Shown: in pieces, positions 1-8,822 of the stretch
How positions within the stretch are numbered: position 1 is the stretch's first letter
Layout: each line of letters starts with the position of its first letter
Source: an uncultured Paracoccaceae bacterium
Lineage (GTDB): Bacteria; Pseudomonadota; Alphaproteobacteria; Rhodobacterales; Rhodobacteraceae
DNA length: 43,824 bases
Assembly (NCBI GenBank): GCA_905181985.1
Contig: CAJIZW010000001.1
Span: forward strand, 1 to 43,824
Reading direction: 5' to 3'
Notes under the pieces: generated by a model
The model's input: the letters and a program-made list of their open reading frames with translations, nothing else
Told to the model about the DNA's origin: nothing
The model's database searches: none
Position numbers and translations under genes: made by a program

Positions 1-2
1 AA

Positions 3-332
3 ATGTACGTTTCAGTGACGGGGCTTAAGCCAAAGGGTTTTATTGGGCGGGTGCGTTTTTGGATTTTTATAACATCAGCATCCCTGAGTGCTCAAAAGGC
101 TGAAGGAATATTGCTTTGTGATTTTAATTCTCGCAATGGATACCAGCATAAATTAACCGTTTGGGAAACCAAAGAGCATATGATGGCTTTCAGAGCATCG
201 CCAGCCCATATAAGAGCTATTAAGCGTATTTCACAGATTGGGATAGGAAAAGTATTCGGATATGAAGCAGATTGCAGTCCAAGTTGGGAGGATGCGTTGT
301 CTGAATTGGATAGAAATGGAAGTGAGTTTTGA
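3..332 (+). CDS. Small uncharacterised protein, possibly ABM-like fold
   Basis: An open frame of 109 codons starting at ATG in base 3, so the true start could lie outside the window. The centre (HKLTVWETKEHMMAFRASPAHIRAI) resembles the 'TVWE...M..F..S..H..A' pattern of small ferredoxin-like alpha/beta proteins such as antibiotic-biosynthesis-monooxygenase or spheroidene-monooxygenase-like domains. No catalytic residues can be assigned. There is no signal peptide or clear membrane segment. It ends 7 bp before the 3' end of tRNA-Cys on the opposite strand, so the two converge. The call of a real gene rests on the length and the protein-like composition; the fold is inference and the function is unknown. 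Confidence 0.6.
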   Translation: MYVSVTGLKPKGFIGRVRFWIFITSASLSAQKAEGILLCDFNSRNGYQHKLTVWETKEHMMAFRASPAHIRAIKRISQIGIGKVFGYEADCSPSWEDALSELDRNGSEF

Positions 333-339
333 GAGACCT

Positions 340-413
340 TGGAGGCGAGTACCGGAATCGAACCGGTCTACACGGATTTGCAATCCGGTGCGTAACCTCT
401 CCGCCAACTCGCC
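340..413 (-). tRNA. tRNA-Cys (GCA)
   Basis: The reverse complement folds as a tRNA: acceptor stem GGCGAGT pairs perfectly with ACTCGCC, followed by discriminator U and an encoded CCA. The anticodon loop is TTGCAAA, giving anticodon GCA (cysteine). The T arm has the canonical GGTTCGATTCC core. The anticodon stem has four good pairs and one C-U mismatch at its base. The D arm and overall length (74 nt with CCA) are typical. Confidence 0.96.
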
Positions 414-630
414 TCACGATCGAAACCGCTATACTAACAAGAAACCACAATCAAGCCCTTAAGATTGTATAGATTTATTTTATCACTTAACAAAATACTT
501 AGTTAAATACTTTTTTATAAAATTTTGATGTATTAAAATTAATAGACTATCAATTTACTCTATTTGATATTGTTGTTTCTGGCTATATATGTATGATCAA
601 AAGTCTGCTTATGTAGATATTGGGGCTTAG

Positions 631-1284
631 ATGAATCACTTCGAAACATTAAGAAAAACCATGGTTGACACTCAGGTTAGACCATCCGGTGTTTCACGTA
701 CTGAAGTAATTGATGCCCTAGCTAGTGTGCCTCGGGAGCTTTTTGTGCCTGAACACTTGAAAAACCTAAGCTATATTGAAGAGAACATAGTTTTTGAATC
801 AGGGAGGTTCATGGTTCAGCCACGAATATTAGGTAAATTATTAGAAAATCTACTAATTAACAACGACGACTCAGTTTTGGTTGTTGGTAGCGGTTGTGGT
901 TATATGGCCGCGGTCGTCGGTAAACTAGCAGAGTTAGTTGTAGGAGTGGAAAGTGATAAAGTACTAATTGAGAGCTCTGAACAATCAGTTATTGAAGCAG
1001 GTATTGATAATGTAATTATTGTGGAGAGTGAATTGGCACTTGGTGCTACTCAACATGGGCCATATGATGCAATAATTTTCGAAGGTGCAATCGATAAGAT
1101 ACCAGACATCATACTTTCTCAAGTAAAAGAATATGGCCGTATCGCAGCATTTTTTAGCGAGAGAAACCTTACTGAAGCAAGAATTGGTATTAAGGTTAAT
1201 GGAACACTTTCCTGGCGCTCGTGCTTTAGTTGTGACGTGCCTGTTATGAAAGAATTTAGAAAATTAAAAACATTTTCACTTTGA
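631..1284 (+). CDS. pcm: Protein-L-isoaspartate O-methyltransferase family protein (Pcm-like)
   Basis: 217 residues with the SAM-dependent methyltransferase motif I VLVVGSGCGYMAAV at about residues 90-103, preceded by the RxxFVP segment (PRELFVPEHL) typical of Pcm. The family methylates L-isoaspartyl residues as the first step of protein repair in the cytoplasm. Many alphaproteobacteria have this gene directly before tolC, as here: tolC starts 16 bp after the stop, so the two probably form one operon. The start ATG has GGGG a few bases upstream. The alphaproteobacterial tolC-linked version is divergent from classical Pcm, so enzyme activity on isoaspartate is likely but not shown by the sequence. 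Confidence 0.85.
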   Translation: MNHFETLRKTMVDTQVRPSGVSRTEVIDALASVPRELFVPEHLKNLSYIEENIVFESGRFMVQPRILGKLLENLLINNDDSVLVVGSGCGYMAAVVGKLAELVVGVESDKVLIESSEQSVIEAGIDNVIIVESELALGATQHGPYDAIIFEGAIDKIPDIILSQVKEYGRIAAFFSERNLTEARIGIKVNGTLSWRSCFSCDVPVMKEFRKLKTFSL

Positions 1285-1300
1285 TTGGAAAAATATTAAT

Positions 1301-2650
1301 ATGATAAGATTTTTTGTTATAGTTTTTATTTCTTTGACACCTGCACTAGCATTAGGAGAAAGTTTAAATAAGACTTTATTAGATGCCTACACGAATTCTA
1401 ATTTACTAGCCCAAAACCGAGCAATTCTTCGAGCTAGTGATGAAGATGTGGGGGTGGCATTAAGTTCGTTAAGGCCTATTGTGACTTCTAAGTTGACTAC
1501 AAAAAAGTCAGACTATTCTAGAGCGGTTACAAGTTCAACTTTATCTAGCAGTGTAAGTATTTCGGCAGATCTGTTGATTTTTGATTCTGGGAATAAAAGT
1601 TCAACCTTCTTAGCAAAGAAACAGACAGCACTTGGAGCGCGTCAGGCTTTAAAAGCACTCGAACAAAATATTTTTTTAGAAGCTATTAAGTCAAGACTTG
1701 CTGTTACTCGGGATATTGAAATCCTTTCATTGAGAATTAAGAACGTGAAATTGATTAACCAAGAGCTTTTAGCTGTCAAGGATAGGTTTGAAGTTGGTGA
1801 AGTGACACGAACAGAGGTGGCTCAGGCTGAAGCAAGGTTAGCACAAGCGAAGAGCTCATTGGTTGAGGCTGATGGGAACTTGGCAATTTCTAAAGAATTA
1901 TTTATGCTAGCAGTTGGTCGATACCCGGGCGATTTAATAAAACTAAAGGATACCCTTAAATTGCCAGAGACTTTGAGTGATGCTGTCGCCTATGGGTTAG
2001 AGTATCACCCTGACATACTCAGGATTAGGTATGAAGTGAAAGCTAATGAGTATAAATTGAGTGCGGCAAGAGGGTCATTCGGCCCGAGTATGTCTGTTGG
2101 TGCTCAGCTTGGGGATAGCACATCTTATGATTTAAACGGTAGTGTTAGTCTCACCATTAATTTACCGTTGTATAAAGGCGGACAACTTAACTCGCTCTTG
2201 AGAAAGGCATACTCTGCCGTTCATGCATCCAAAGCAAGCCTTAGGCAACAGGGTTTAGTTGTTCACAAAAACATAGCACAAAGTTGGTCTCAATTGTCAG
2301 TTTCTAAAGCTCAACTTTCATCGAATGAACGTCAAATATCTGCGGCTGAGATAGCTTTTTTTGGTGTGCGAGAGGAGGCTAACCTTGGCGCTCGAACAAC
2401 ATTAGAAGTACTGGATGCGGAGCAGGTACTTTTTGATGCTCAGACAAATCGCGTTATATTAGAAACTCAATCGCAACTGGCTGGGTATCAACTATTAGCG
2501 TCTTCAGGTAAATTGACAGCAAAAGAGTTGAATATCGATTTAGAAAACTTCGAAGTAATAGACTATTCAAATTCCGCGCATAAGGCGCCTTCAATTTTCT
2601 CTAAAGAGGGTAGAAAATTAAGTCAAATATTGAAAAGGTACTCCAACTAG
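1301..2650 (+). CDS. tolC: TolC family outer membrane efflux protein
   Basis: 449 residues beginning with a hydrophobic signal peptide (MIRFFVIVFISLTPALALGES, probable cleavage after ALA/LG). The body carries two structurally repeated halves rich in Ala, Leu, Gln and Glu, as expected for the coiled-coil alpha-barrel of TolC (for example VTRTEVAQAEARLAQAKSSLVEADGNL and its counterpart LGARTTLEVLDAEQVLFDAQTNRV). TolC forms the outer-membrane and periplasmic channel of type I secretion and RND/MFS efflux systems. No inner-membrane or adaptor partner is encoded nearby. It follows pcm by 16 bp, probably co-transcribed, and converges on cobQ. Confident as family; the cargo is unknown. Confidence 0.9.
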   Translation: MIRFFVIVFISLTPALALGESLNKTLLDAYTNSNLLAQNRAILRASDEDVGVALSSLRPIVTSKLTTKKSDYSRAVTSSTLSSSVSISADLLIFDSGNKSSTFLAKKQTALGARQALKALEQNIFLEAIKSRLAVTRDIEILSLRIKNVKLINQELLAVKDRFEVGEVTRTEVAQAEARLAQAKSSLVEADGNLAISKELFMLAVGRYPGDLIKLKDTLKLPETLSDAVAYGLEYHPDILRIRYEVKANEYKLSAARGSFGPSMSVGAQLGDSTSYDLNGSVSLTINLPLYKGGQLNSLLRKAYSAVHASKASLRQQGLVVHKNIAQSWSQLSVSKAQLSSNERQISAAEIAFFGVREEANLGARTTLEVLDAEQVLFDAQTNRVILETQSQLAGYQLLASSGKLTAKELNIDLENFEVIDYSNSAHKAPSIFSKEGRKLSQILKRYSN

Positions 2651-2711
2651 TTAATAGAAATCTACTAGTATAAAGGCTAATAACTAATCTATCCTAAGTA
2701 AAAATCGGAAT

Positions 2712-4163
2712 TTATAGAGTTTGAGCTAGATTAAGGAATTGCTTGGTATCCATATGCTGATGTAAATATTCAGCCAACTCATCTAATGTGTTATTAACAG
2801 ATCCTTGGTAGTCGCTAAGAACAGATGTGCTATTAAGATCTTGCAGAAATTCGCTTCGAAAAGTATCTGATGCAAACATTCCATGCAGGTAACATCCCAA
2901 AATTTTATTGTTTTTCCCAACTGCCCCGGAACCCTTTCCATCTATCATTAGCAGAGGGTTTTCACAGTCTGGACCAAATGTTTTACCAATATGCATTTCA
3001 TAACCAGAGATTTCTGCTCCACTACTAATGTGTTTTCCAGTAACATTTTGAAGTTTTTTTTCTGGGTGCATTGTTGTGCTGACATTTAGTAAACCTAACC
3101 CAGCGATCTCTGTAACATTCCCCTCTATTTTGTGTGGATCTTGTATCGTGTTTCCAAGCATTTGATACCCACCACATATTCCCAAAATATGTCCACCCCT
3201 TCGAATGTGAGCAAAAATATCAATATCCCAGCCTTGAGAGCGAATAAGTTGTAGATCAGAGATTGTAGACTTTGATCCGGGAAGTATTATTAACTTCGCA
3301 TCCCCTGGAAGTGGTTTTCCAGGTGAAATAATTTCTACTGAGATATTTTTCTCTAAGAGGAGTGGATCAAGATCGTCAAAGTTTGAAATCCTATTTAGTT
3401 TGGGTACTACTACCTTTATGTGACCCCCCTTTTTTTCCTTAATATCCATAATATCTTCTGCTGGAAGTTTCCAGGCAGATTGAAACCAGGGTAGAACTCC
3501 TAATGAACTCCATTTTGTTTTTAATTTTATATCTTCAATGCCATTTAAAAATAAATTTGGATCTCCTCGAAATTTATTAATTATAAATCCAACTATTCGT
3601 TTCCGATCTTCAGGTGAAATAACTACATGGGTCCCTACCAGTTGGGCAATTACACCACCACGGTCTATATCGCCTATTATTATTACTGGCGCCCCGATGG
3701 CTTCAGCGAACCCCATATTAGCGATGTCCCCTTTCCGCAGGTTAGTTTCGGCAGGACTACCTGCTCCCTCAATTATAATTAAATCTGCATTTTTTTTCAA
3801 ACGCGAAAAGCTTTCTAACGCCTTGCCTAGGAGTAAGGGTTTTTGAACGAAGTAATCTTTTGCCTGAAGAGTTGCAAAACGTTTCCCTTGAACTATTACT
3901 TGTGACCCATATTCAGATTCAGGTTTCAAGAGTATCGGGTTCATATCCGTATGTGGCTCACAATTACAGGCCATTGCCTGTAGAGCTTGGGCGCGGCCTA
4001 TCTCACCACCATCGGAAGTAACAGCAGCATTATTTGACATATTTTGAGGTTTAAAGGGACGAACTTTAAGCCCTTTATTTGTAAAAAAGCGGCATAAACC
4101 TGCAACAATCAATGATTTTCCAACGTTTGATCCTGATCCTTGGATCATTATTACTTTTGTCAT
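2712..4163 (-). CDS. cobQ: Cobyric acid synthase (glutamine-hydrolysing)
   Basis: 483 residues, normal length for CobQ/CbiP. The N-terminal half is a dethiobiotin-synthetase-like ATPase with P-loop GSGSNVGKSL (about residues 9-18) and the family segment FKPQNMSNN. The C-terminal half is a class I glutamine amidotransferase domain with the nucleophile Cys in GICGGYQMLG and a downstream His in CYLHGMF. The enzyme amidates adenosylcobyrinic acid a,c-diamide at four side chains during cobalamin synthesis. It stands alone: no other cob gene is in the window, so the rest of the pathway must be elsewhere. MeaB further along suggests B12 use. The spacer before it (about 100 bp) is too short for a cobalamin riboswitch. 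Confidence 0.96.
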   Translation of the reverse strand: MTKVIMIQGSGSNVGKSLIVAGLCRFFTNKGLKVRPFKPQNMSNNAAVTSDGGEIGRAQALQAMACNCEPHTDMNPILLKPESEYGSQVIVQGKRFATLQAKDYFVQKPLLLGKALESFSRLKKNADLIIIEGAGSPAETNLRKGDIANMGFAEAIGAPVIIIGDIDRGGVIAQLVGTHVVISPEDRKRIVGFIINKFRGDPNLFLNGIEDIKLKTKWSSLGVLPWFQSAWKLPAEDIMDIKEKKGGHIKVVVPKLNRISNFDDLDPLLLEKNISVEIISPGKPLPGDAKLIILPGSKSTISDLQLIRSQGWDIDIFAHIRRGGHILGICGGYQMLGNTIQDPHKIEGNVTEIAGLGLLNVSTTMHPEKKLQNVTGKHISSGAEISGYEMHIGKTFGPDCENPLLMIDGKGSGAVGKNNKILGCYLHGMFASDTFRSEFLQDLNSTSVLSDYQGSVNNTLDELAEYLHQHMDTKQFLNLAQTL

Positions 4164-4265
4164 TTTTTCACTTTGTTAAAAAGGGGTTTATCTACAGTAT
4201 TTTGGTAATTATTAAATGCCATTTGTTCTGATTTTATGTTAATTTAAAAGTTCATAGAAAATTTG

Positions 4266-4832
4266 TTAAGCGGCTCTTTCAGAGTACTCCAGTGTTTCAG
4301 TATTTATAATAATGTGTTCATCTTGATTTATAAATGGAGGGACCATTACTTTAACACCATTCTCCAGTATAGCTGGCTTGAAACTGCTCTTTGCCGTCTG
4401 ACCCTTAACGACCGGTTCAGTTTCGGCAACCTTACAGGTTATTTTTTGAGGGAGAGTAACTTTTAGCGCTTCATTATCATAATACTCTATTACAGCGATC
4501 ATTCCATCTTGCAGGAAAGGTCTAAGCTCTCCCAATAAATCAGATGAAAGATCAAACTGTTCATAATTTTCAGTGTCCATAAAGGTAAGCATTCCGTTTG
4601 ATTCAAATAAAAATTGTTGATCTTTTTGTTCTAAACGAATTTTTTCAACTTTATCAGCAGATCTAAACCGTTCATTTAGTTTTGAACCATTTCGTAAGTT
4701 TCTCATTTCAACCTGGGCAAATGCACCGCCTTTCCCGGGCTTAACATGATCAACCTTCACAGCAGTCCATATACTATTATTATGCTCTAAAATATTGCCG
4801 ATCTTAATTTCATTTCCATTTATTTTTGGCAT
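4266..4832 (-). CDS. efp: Translation elongation factor P
   Basis: 188 residues, the usual EF-P length, with the N-terminal KOW-like domain followed by two OB-fold domains. The conserved loop KPGKGGAF puts the target lysine at K34, the residue beta-lysylated by EpmA/EpmB in many bacteria. EF-P binds between the P and E sites and rescues ribosomes stalled on polyproline. The end matches the family's C terminus ([13 protein letters not shown]). The ATG has only a weak upstream GGGACA. Divergent from the conserved small gene at 5047 across a 214-bp spacer with several repeats (see separate entries). No modification enzyme is encoded in the window. Confidence 0.97.
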   Translation of the reverse strand: MPKINGNEIKIGNILEHNNSIWTAVKVDHVKPGKGGAFAQVEMRNLRNGSKLNERFRSADKVEKIRLEQKDQQFLFESNGMLTFMDTENYEQFDLSSDLLGELRPFLQDGMIAVIEYYDNEALKVTLPQKITCKVAETEPVVKGQTAKSSFKPAILENGVKVMVPPFINQDEHIIINTETLEYSERAA

Positions 4833-4890
4833 CTGGATTGTCCCTTATATTGAAATTTCTAAAGCTAATACACGTGATCTAAATGTGATT

Positions 4891-4906
4891 ACTACTAAAA
4901 AGTAGT
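4891..4906. promoter_or_regulatory. Short inverted repeat upstream of efp
   Basis: ACTACT-AAAA-AGTAGT is a perfect 6-bp inverted repeat with a 4-nt loop, about 60 nt upstream of the efp start. It could form a hairpin in an efp leader or be a protein-binding site. There is no T-run, so it is not a classical terminator. Function is inference. Confidence 0.3.
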
Positions 4907-4931
4907 TATATATTAATATCAGTTAAGTAAA

Positions 4932-4970
4932 AGGTATGCGTTTTATGCATAATAGGTATGCTTTAAACGC
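4932..4970. repeat. Direct and inverted repeats in the efp / small-protein divergent spacer
   Basis: AGGTATGC occurs twice (4932-4939 and 4954-4961), 22 bp apart start to start, which is about two helical turns. An inverted pair GCGTTT (4938-4943) and AAACGC (4965-4970) interlocks with them, and ATGCAT sits between. The arrangement is what an operator for a dimeric regulator could look like, but no regulator is known for it. Confidence 0.35.
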
Positions 4971-5046
4971 AATGACAAATGAGTTTTTTTATGTCACAAG
5001 AGCATTAACACACTAAATTACTTGTAACTAATCATGAGGATCCTTA

Positions 5047-5361
5047 ATGTCAGCCGATTTTGTAGATAGTAGTGCTTTTAACTTTGAGCAAGGCCAACGA
5101 GCAAGAAAATTGTTTGCAGCCGTTGTATTGGCCGCCCTAGACGATGCAATTGCAGACGACAAAAAATATGGGAATGGGCCGGAGCAAATAGCTAGATGGG
5201 CGCGGTCGCGTGATGGAAGAGAAGTTCTCAGTTGCTCGGGCGTTGATCCAAGTGAAAGAGCAGTATCAGGGTTAATGGCTTTTGTAGAAAATGGAGTTAG
5301 AACTTCTGTAGCGCTTTCTCGTGAGGAGAGTGAGAGAAGATCTCAAGCAGAAGCAGCGTAA
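5047..5361 (+). CDS. Conserved small protein, resembles DUF6280
   Basis: 104 residues, soluble, with the segment [57 protein letters not shown]. From memory this closely matches a short protein found across Rhodobacterales (DUF6280), and it is this gene that points most strongly to that order. The high apparent conservation suggests an essential or structural role; the reaction or partner is unknown. GAGG lies ahead of the ATG. A strong terminator follows 19 bp after the stop, so it is probably a single-gene transcript. The family assignment is from recall and was not searched. Confidence 0.8.
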   Translation: MSADFVDSSAFNFEQGQRARKLFAAVVLAALDDAIADDKKYGNGPEQIARWARSRDGREVLSCSGVDPSERAVSGLMAFVENGVRTSVALSREESERRSQAEAA

Positions 5362-5379
5362 CTGAACTAAAGGTAAGAT

Positions 5380-5412
5380 AAAAAAGCGTCTCCTTTGAGA
5401 CGCTTTTTTTTT
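5380..5412. terminator. Bidirectional intrinsic terminator
   Basis: A-run, GCGTCTC stem (5386-5392), CTTT loop, GAGACGC (5397-5403), then a run of nine T. The stem is 7 bp and GC-rich. The plus-strand T-run ends the 5047 gene; the six A on the left give a T-run on the minus strand just after tRNA-Leu, so it can terminate both converging units. Confidence 0.92.
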
Positions 5413-5497
5413 GGTACCCGCGGCCGGACTTGAACCGGCACGGCCTTTCGGCCCAGGGATTTTAAGTCCCATGTGTCTACCATTCCACCACGCGGGC
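5412..5497 (-). tRNA. tRNA-Leu (UAA)
   Basis: The reverse complement has acceptor GCCCGCG against CGCGGGT (first pair G-U), discriminator A and an encoded CCA. The anticodon loop CTTAAAA gives UAA. A long class II variable arm (GGGCCGAAAGGCC) and the GGTTCAAGTCC T arm confirm leucine. Length is 86 nt with CCA. It lies about 200 bp downstream of metG on the same strand. Confidence 0.96.
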
Positions 5498-5514
5498 TTA
5501 TCAGGCTAAACTGT

Positions 5515-5543
5515 TTCACACTTTACAATTTAAATTGTGTGAA
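5515..5543. promoter_or_regulatory. Nested palindromes just upstream of tRNA-Leu
   Basis: ACAATTTAAATTGT (5525-5538) is a perfect 14-bp palindrome. It is enclosed by TTCACAC (5515-5521) and GTGTGAA (5537-5543), a second inverted pair that shares bases with the first. On the minus strand this occupies the 18-46 nt before the tRNA, exactly where a promoter or operator would sit. No clear -35/-10 pair was found. Confidence 0.35.
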
Positions 5544-5589
5544 GAGCGTTAGCTTAATGATATAGGTCTCGATAACCGATTTATTATTG

Positions 5590-5603
5590 AGGGCCAAGGC
5601 CCT
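5590..5603. repeat. GC-rich palindrome between metG and tRNA-Leu
   Basis: AGGGCCAAGGCCCT has 6-bp inverted arms around AA and stands out in AT-rich surroundings. As RNA it could form a 5-bp stem with a 4-nt loop. On the minus strand it is downstream of metG but lacks a T-run, so it is a poor terminator; a protein site is as likely. Confidence 0.3.
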
Positions 5604-5693
5604 ATTTTAATACACAGCCAGATTTCATCTTTTATTTTACAATTACTTTAATAAGAAAACTTTATGAGATAGTTTATATAATGTTTTAGGTAT

Positions 5694-7412
5694 TTAGGTG
5701 TCATTCCCAGAAAATTTTAGAGCCCACAAATCTCGATCTTCATCACTAATCTTAGTGAATAAATTTTCAGGTGTTCCAAAGGGGTTTCCAGGTTCCAGTT
5801 TTGTAACTTCTTTAGTTAAATCAGTTGGCCAAGATTTATCTGACACCTTTAAACTTTTTAAAATAACTTCAGCGGTGTCTGGAATGAAAGGCGCTGAAAG
5901 AATTGCATAAATACGTATTAAATTTAGTGCTAACCTAATTTGCATTGCTGCTTTTAACGGATCCTCTTTAAAACAAACCCAAGGGCCCACTATTTGGAGA
6001 TACTCGTTTCCTAAAGCCCATATTGCCCGCAGCTCAGCTGCCGATTTTCTAATTTCGATTCCGTCTAGATAAGATTCATAAGTTTTTAATCTCTTGTTTA
6101 GGTTGGAAATTAATTTGTACTCTTCTACGCCATAACTACCTCCGTCAGGCACGGTTTCACCGAACTTTGAACGACAGAATTTTGTGACTCTACTTACAAA
6201 ATTTCCCAAAACATCAGCTAAATCTTTATTTATACTTAGTTGAAAGTTCTCCCACGTGAATTCACTATCTGACGTTTCGGGTGCGTGGCTGAGTAGCCAC
6301 CAACGCCAATAATCAGAAGGTAAAAGGTTGAGAGCTTGGTCCATAAATATACCACGTTTTTGAGAAGTAGAGAACTGTCCACCATCGTAGTTTAGGTAAT
6401 TAAAGGATTTTATGTAGTCTACTAACTTCCATGGTTCTCCGGAACCCATAATCGTTGCTGGAAAACTTAAGGTATGAAACGGTACATTATCTTTGCCCAT
6501 GAATTGAATATATTTAACATCTTCGGCACCCTTATCAGTTCGCCACCAACGCTCCCATGCCTCATCTGGAAATTTGTTACTCTCTGCCCATTCACTTGTG
6601 GCAGCTATATATTCGATGGGGGCATCAAACCAAACATAAAAGACTTTTCCTTCCATGCCGGGCCAAGGCTGATTTCCTTTTTTTACCGGCACGCCCCACT
6701 TTAAATCTCTAGTAATACCACGATCCTGAAGACCTTCTCCATCATGTAGCCATTTCTTTGCAATTGATGTTGTTAGGATTGGCCAATTATTCTTACTGCT
6801 TATCCATGTATCAAGTTTATCTTTTAAAGCACTTTGTCTTAAATATAGATGTTTTGTTTCTCTCGTCTCTAAGTTTTTAGAACCAGAAATGGCAGATCGG
6901 GGGTTTATCAAATCTATTGGATCTAATTGTTTGGTACAGTTCTCGCATTGGTCGCCTCTTGCTTTCTCATAATGGCAGTTGGGGCAAGTTCCTTCTATAT
7001 AGCGATCTGGTAAAAACCGTTTGTCATCTATAGAATATATTTGGCTTTCTGTAATTTCTTCAATCAAACCAGCATCTGCAAGTTTGCCCGCAAAATATTG
7101 GGTTAACTTATGGTTTTGTGGGCTTGATGAGCGTCCAAAGTAGTCAAAAGATAATCGAAAACCGTTGCCTATCTTGGTTTGAATTTTGTGCATTTCTTCA
7201 CAAAACTCGTCCACTGGCTTTCCAGCTTCGGAAGCAGCCAATTCAGCAGGTGTTCCATGTTCATCTGTTGCACAAATAAACATAACTTCATGGTTACGTT
7301 GCCGGAGATAGCGAGAGTACAAGTCGGCTGGTAATTGGCTTCCCACTAGATTTCCTAGATGTTTAATACCATTTATGTAAGGGATTGCGGAAGTAATCAG
7401 GTAACGAGCCAT
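5694..7412 (-). CDS. metG: Methionyl-tRNA synthetase
   Basis: 572 residues. The class I Rossmann fold opens with [20 protein letters not shown], containing the HIGH-equivalent HLGN, followed by [11 protein letters not shown]. The zinc-binding insertion is [17 protein letters not shown]. The KMSKS-equivalent loop reads [11 protein letters not shown], so both motif lysines are replaced (Q and T). The C-terminal anticodon-binding helical domain is present; there is no Trbp111-like C-terminal extension. It charges tRNA-Met in the cytoplasm. Start ATG follows AAAGGT. tRNA-Leu lies downstream on the same strand and the MFS gene upstream. Confidence 0.95.
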   Translation of the reverse strand: MARYLITSAIPYINGIKHLGNLVGSQLPADLYSRYLRQRNHEVMFICATDEHGTPAELAASEAGKPVDEFCEEMHKIQTKIGNGFRLSFDYFGRSSSPQNHKLTQYFAGKLADAGLIEEITESQIYSIDDKRFLPDRYIEGTCPNCHYEKARGDQCENCTKQLDPIDLINPRSAISGSKNLETRETKHLYLRQSALKDKLDTWISSKNNWPILTTSIAKKWLHDGEGLQDRGITRDLKWGVPVKKGNQPWPGMEGKVFYVWFDAPIEYIAATSEWAESNKFPDEAWERWWRTDKGAEDVKYIQFMGKDNVPFHTLSFPATIMGSGEPWKLVDYIKSFNYLNYDGGQFSTSQKRGIFMDQALNLLPSDYWRWWLLSHAPETSDSEFTWENFQLSINKDLADVLGNFVSRVTKFCRSKFGETVPDGGSYGVEEYKLISNLNKRLKTYESYLDGIEIRKSAAELRAIWALGNEYLQIVGPWVCFKEDPLKAAMQIRLALNLIRIYAILSAPFIPDTAEVILKSLKVSDKSWPTDLTKEVTKLEPGNPFGTPENLFTKISDEDRDLWALKFSGNDT

Positions 7413-7513
7413 TTATAGAGACCTTTAGGTTGTTTGCAGAGATATATAATCAAACAAAGTTAAAAGAGCTAGGCTGATTTATATATAAAACCTTTCTGAT
7501 TGAAACTAAATTT

Positions 7514-8731
7514 TTATTTTTTAGAACGACGGAGTAACCGACCAATTGCAAAACTTGTTCGCGGGATTGAAACATAGGGGGTTCGAACTTCATTAGTTGG
7601 CCTTACTCTTGATCGAGATATGCCGAAAACAATTAATGCCAAATGTCCAATGGAAAAGAATATAAATAGAGATGATGGTCCAAAATACTGTATTAGCTGA
7701 GCCGTAAACAAAGGAGAGGCTATAGCGCCAACTGCATAAAAGAATATAAGTGCTGCTGCGAGTTCTACGCGCTCTTCAGAGTTAGAAAAATCGTTGGCAT
7801 GAGCCGCAGATATTGAAAAAATTGGCCATGTAAAGAAGCCAAAAAGAAAAGAGCTAGTTAAGATATATACAGTGCCGTGTTTAGCAAATACTATTGTTAT
7901 TGTGCAGGCTACGATAGTTGCTAATGAAAGGCTTATTAAGACCCTTCGACGGTCATATTTGTCAGCCAACCAACCTATAGGGTATTGAGCAATAGCTCCG
8001 CCAAGGACAGAAAGTGCAAGGAAATACCCAATTTGGTCTGCTCTTAGGCCTATACTTTCCCCATAAATTGGTCCGACCATCCGAAATGAAGATGCAGTTA
8101 ATCCAGCAATAACAACACCAAATGTTGCGAGAGGGGATCTCTGGAGTGCTAATTTAGGTCGAAGCCTTGGAGTTGCAGGTGTTTGTGGTTGAGAAATTTT
8201 TGTTACAGTTAATGGTAAGATAGCAAGACAACATAAAATAGCTAACAAGTTGTAGGAGATATAGTAAGCAGGTTCTAGCAAGCCAATTAATAGTTGAGCA
8301 AGCATAGCAGCACCCATATCAGCCATTCGGTAGGTTCCCATCGCGCGACCTCGCGTTTGATTGGTGACTTTACCGTTTAACCACGCTTCAATAACTGTGT
8401 AACATCCGGCTACGCATAAGCCAGACGCAATGCGCATGATAGCCCAAGCATATGGATTTGATGTCAGTGTATGAGCTATAATTCCGATTGCCCCTAAGGC
8501 GGTAAAAGCTGCAAATGCCCTACTGTGACCTACTGATCCCATAAGCCTCGGGGCCCACCAACAACCAATAAAAAAACCAAAAAAGTGTGATGATCCTAGG
8601 AGTCCAATTTGAAAATTTGAAAAATTTAATTTCAAACCAGACAACGCGTCGAGAGGACCTATGCCTGAACTACTAAGCTGTAATAGGATCACTGATAAAA
8701 AGAGTGCGATAAAAGAGATAATAATACGCAT
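7514..8731 (-). CDS. Major facilitator superfamily transporter (YcaD-like)
   Basis: 405 residues with about 12 hydrophobic segments. The loop between segments 8 and 9 region carries IGWLADKYDRRRVL, the MFS motif A (G-x-L-a-D-r-x-g-r-r-r). The N-terminal half has FGFFIGCWWAPRLMGSVGHSRAF, a motif-A-like loop at the usual TM2-TM3 position. The overall pattern fits small YcaD-type proton-linked permeases of the inner membrane. Substrate cannot be read from the sequence. It lies between the ImuA-like gene and metG, all minus strand, with spacers of about 90-100 bp. Confidence 0.88.
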   Translation of the reverse strand: MRIIISFIALFLSVILLQLSSSGIGPLDALSGLKLNFSNFQIGLLGSSHFFGFFIGCWWAPRLMGSVGHSRAFAAFTALGAIGIIAHTLTSNPYAWAIMRIASGLCVAGCYTVIEAWLNGKVTNQTRGRAMGTYRMADMGAAMLAQLLIGLLEPAYYISYNLLAILCCLAILPLTVTKISQPQTPATPRLRPKLALQRSPLATFGVVIAGLTASSFRMVGPIYGESIGLRADQIGYFLALSVLGGAIAQYPIGWLADKYDRRRVLISLSLATIVACTITIVFAKHGTVYILTSSFLFGFFTWPIFSISAAHANDFSNSEERVELAAALIFFYAVGAIASPLFTAQLIQYFGPSSLFIFFSIGHLALIVFGISRSRVRPTNEVRTPYVSIPRTSFAIGRLLRRSKK

Positions 8732-8822
8732 TAGTCTGACCTATTTACACCGATACATTTATTTAAGCTAAACTCTATAAAAGTGTAAAGGTTGTAATAT
8801 AAAAAGTAATTTATGTTTAAAA

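Noticed and set aside
220-450. Minus-strand ORF of 76 aa, and plus ORF 262..462
   Set aside because: Both run across tRNA-Cys and the end of the first gene; composition is not protein-like and the tRNA explains the sequence.
4164-4265. Possible cobalamin riboswitch upstream of cobQ
   Set aside because: The spacer is about 100 bp and shows no B12-box or conserved core.
5272-5472. Minus-strand ORF of 66 aa
   Set aside because: It reads through tRNA-Leu, the terminator and the 3' end of the conserved small gene; a shadow.
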